Origin: Eremophila alpestris peregrina
Lineage: Eukaryota; Chordata; Aves; Passeriformes; Alaudidae
Direction: 5' to 3'
Length of the DNA stretch: 64,000 bases
Assembly (NCBI GenBank): GCA_009792885.1
Contig: WMCF01000029.1
Location: 6,590,000 to 6,653,999, forward strand
Positions 62,518 to 64,000 of the stretch are shown here, one piece after another. The notes beneath the pieces are model-generated. The model was not told the DNA's origin. It saw only the letters and a program-made list of their open reading frames with translations, and did not search any database. Each line of letters opens with the position of its first letter. Position 1 is the first letter of the stretch. The position numbers and the translations under genes are program-made.

Positions 62518-64000
62518 GTGAGTACACCTTAGACATGTTCACAGGACAAACTAGAGGTCAGGCAGTCTCTAAGGCCCCAATTTTTCAATGAATGTCAGGC
62601 AGGCATAGGACTCTTGTTCACACAGGGCTAATGGCAGGAATGAAGCTAAAACAAGAAAGGAAGGAACATAAAGAGTTTGAAGGGAAAAACAATGGTTTGA
62701 ACATTCCAGGTACCCTAAAAATTTACTGAAACACTTAATACTCCAGGAAATGTTCTGATATTTAGAAAAATTATTCATGGGAAATCAGATACTCTGAGAT
62801 CATGTATTTCTCAGTAAGGATTTTAAATTACTTAATAGCCAGGATATAGGGCTATCCATCTTCCAAGCAAATTAGAAACATTAAAGACCTGCTACAAGTG
62901 CCTGTAGGCAAGAATCACCAACATCGTTCATCGAGGGTACAGGATATGAGATCAAGTCCCTCCTGACCAAACCTCAGACCACCCTTGAGAGGTGACTCTC
63001 CAAGGCAATGAACTCCAGGTACAGTGATAAAGGGGGTCATATATTCAACAGGGAAAGAGAAAAAAATTACCCCTATCCTTGAGGCACAGGGCTTTTTACA
63101 CAGAGTGGTACAAAAGGAAAAAAATAACAGTAACTGACTGAATCCACTCAGTCGGATCAGTTGCTTCAACCCCCCTACTCCAAAACTCTGCTTCTACTGG
63201 CCCAGCCCATCTCCTCCAACAGCTCTCTCTGTGGGCATTATGTCTGCAGTGTGCTGGGTCTAGGTGCAGCAGAGGAAGAACAAAAATCCAAATGCCCCTT
63301 GTATGTCAGCTCAGTGCTCAGTACCCACAGTAATCCCAAAGAGGAAAATCTTTAGGAACCATGATAACTGGTTTGGGCTTGGTGTGTTTTTTGTGTTTGT
63401 TTCAAGCCCTCCTCTTGCTCTAATTAATTTCCAAAACTCTTCCGTAGTTTTTACTTTCTGCAACTCACAGGACTGTCATGTACTCTTTGAGGTCCAGTGA
63501 AAACTCACTGGCATAAAAAACAGACACAGGAGATCATCCCTTTTTTTCCCCCCCAGAAAAGTTAAATGCCACAGAATTATCTGACACTCCAAATGAGAGC
63601 CTGATTGAAGTAAACAACTCAAATTCTCTGCACTCATGTTGCAACTTTAAGCAAAGCTAGAAAAAACAGAAACAAGGAGAAATACATTTGTCTGCTAGCT
63701 TCAGGAGGAGCTTATTACCCTCACCATGACTTCCATAGGAGATGGGAAGCTATTTCTTTACTCACAAGTATCATCTCATCACCAGATCCACTAATAAAAT
63801 AAAGGATGAGAGTTTGTTACTCATGTCTGTGTATGATGATTTGAGTACCCCATCTTAATATCTTCCTATTTCTAAAACTGCACAATTGTCAAATGGAATA
63901 GCAGCAATTCCTGGTGGCTGGGAATCCACAACTGCACCATCAGGATGCTGTGCATTTCTTGGGTCATGACAAATGGAGCACCTCTTGCAGAATAACACAT
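62518..64000 (+). other. AQP9: AQP9 intron 3 (partial)
   Basis: Noncoding sequence after exon 3 to the window edge. I searched for the next exon, which encodes the loop before the ADQ-containing helix in mammals, and did not find it. An acceptor-like C-rich tract at 63,541-63,557 is followed by a frame that does not match any aquaporin. Confidence 0.8.

Larger units (their letters stand above)
47605..64000 (+). other. AQP9: AQP9 gene, 5' part (exons 1-3 with introns)
   Basis: Aquaporin-9 is a six-helix plasma-membrane channel of the aquaglyceroporin group. It passes glycerol, urea, other small neutral solutes and water, and in liver it takes up glycerol for gluconeogenesis. Three exons join in frame to give the first 122 codons plus one base of a protein of about 295 residues: the cytosolic N-terminus, helices 1 to 3 and the first NPA half-helix. 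The exon lengths of 127 and 138 bases for exons 2 and 3 are those I recall for aquaglyceroporin genes. AQP3, AQP7 and AQP10 share this layout; the divergent ALDH1A2 neighbour and the SEFLGTFILI...GCGCV spelling favour AQP9. The second NPA box and the selectivity-filter Arg are beyond the window. Confidence 0.93.

Noticed and set aside
63541..63640. C/T-rich tract plus AG as the acceptor of AQP9 exon 4
   Set aside because: The downstream frame does not match the aquaporin segment expected after FGIYY and meets a stop quickly.
1..64000. tRNA, rRNA, CRISPR arrays, bacterial operons, endogenous retrovirus
   Set aside because: No such structure was seen. All support points to vertebrate intronic and intergenic DNA with LINE relics only.

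Overview
The window is vertebrate nuclear DNA, most likely from a bird. It shows large introns with GT-AG boundaries, few interspersed repeats, and a CR1 retrotransposon 3' end of the type that dominates bird and reptile genomes. The species cannot be told from the sequence. Two protein-coding genes are recognisable, head to head. Both run off the window. Their exons were located by hand translation, with splice sites and reading phase checked at every junction.

Positions 1 to about 36,560 (minus strand) hold the 5' half of ALDH1A2, retinaldehyde dehydrogenase 2, the main retinoic-acid-making enzyme of the embryo. Exons 1 to 7 are present. They total 798 coding bases, giving residues 1-266 of a protein that is 518 residues long in mammals. 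Intron 1 is about 22.9 kb, while introns 2 and 6 are only 236 and 130 bases. The exons with the catalytic cysteine and general base lie left of position 1. A TATA box and a CCAAT box sit just upstream of exon 1, and a dense CpG island of about 0.95 kb lies directly behind them (36,650-37,600).

Positions 37,600 to 47,600 are intergenic. They contain no gene I can support, one old antisense LINE fragment, and several short structures worth attention. These are a 15-bp inverted repeat carrying two AP-1 consensus sites, a 30-bp segment resembling one beside the ALDH1A2 CpG island, and a 14-bp tandem repeat.

Positions 47,605 to 64,000 (plus strand) hold the 5' part of AQP9, an aquaglyceroporin. 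There is a TATA box with an HNF1-like site upstream, exon 1 (34 codons), exon 2 (127 bp) and exon 3 (138 bp, with the first NPA box). Later exons lie beyond the right edge. The order ALDH1A2 (minus) then AQP9 (plus) matches the conserved arrangement on human chromosome 15q, which supports both identifications.

Repeats are sparse: a truncated CR1 3' end in AQP9 intron 1, two decayed CR1/L3-type reverse transcriptase fragments, and small A/T-rich or microsatellite tracts. I found no novel gene system. The most interesting leftovers are candidate regulatory structures, not new coding genes.
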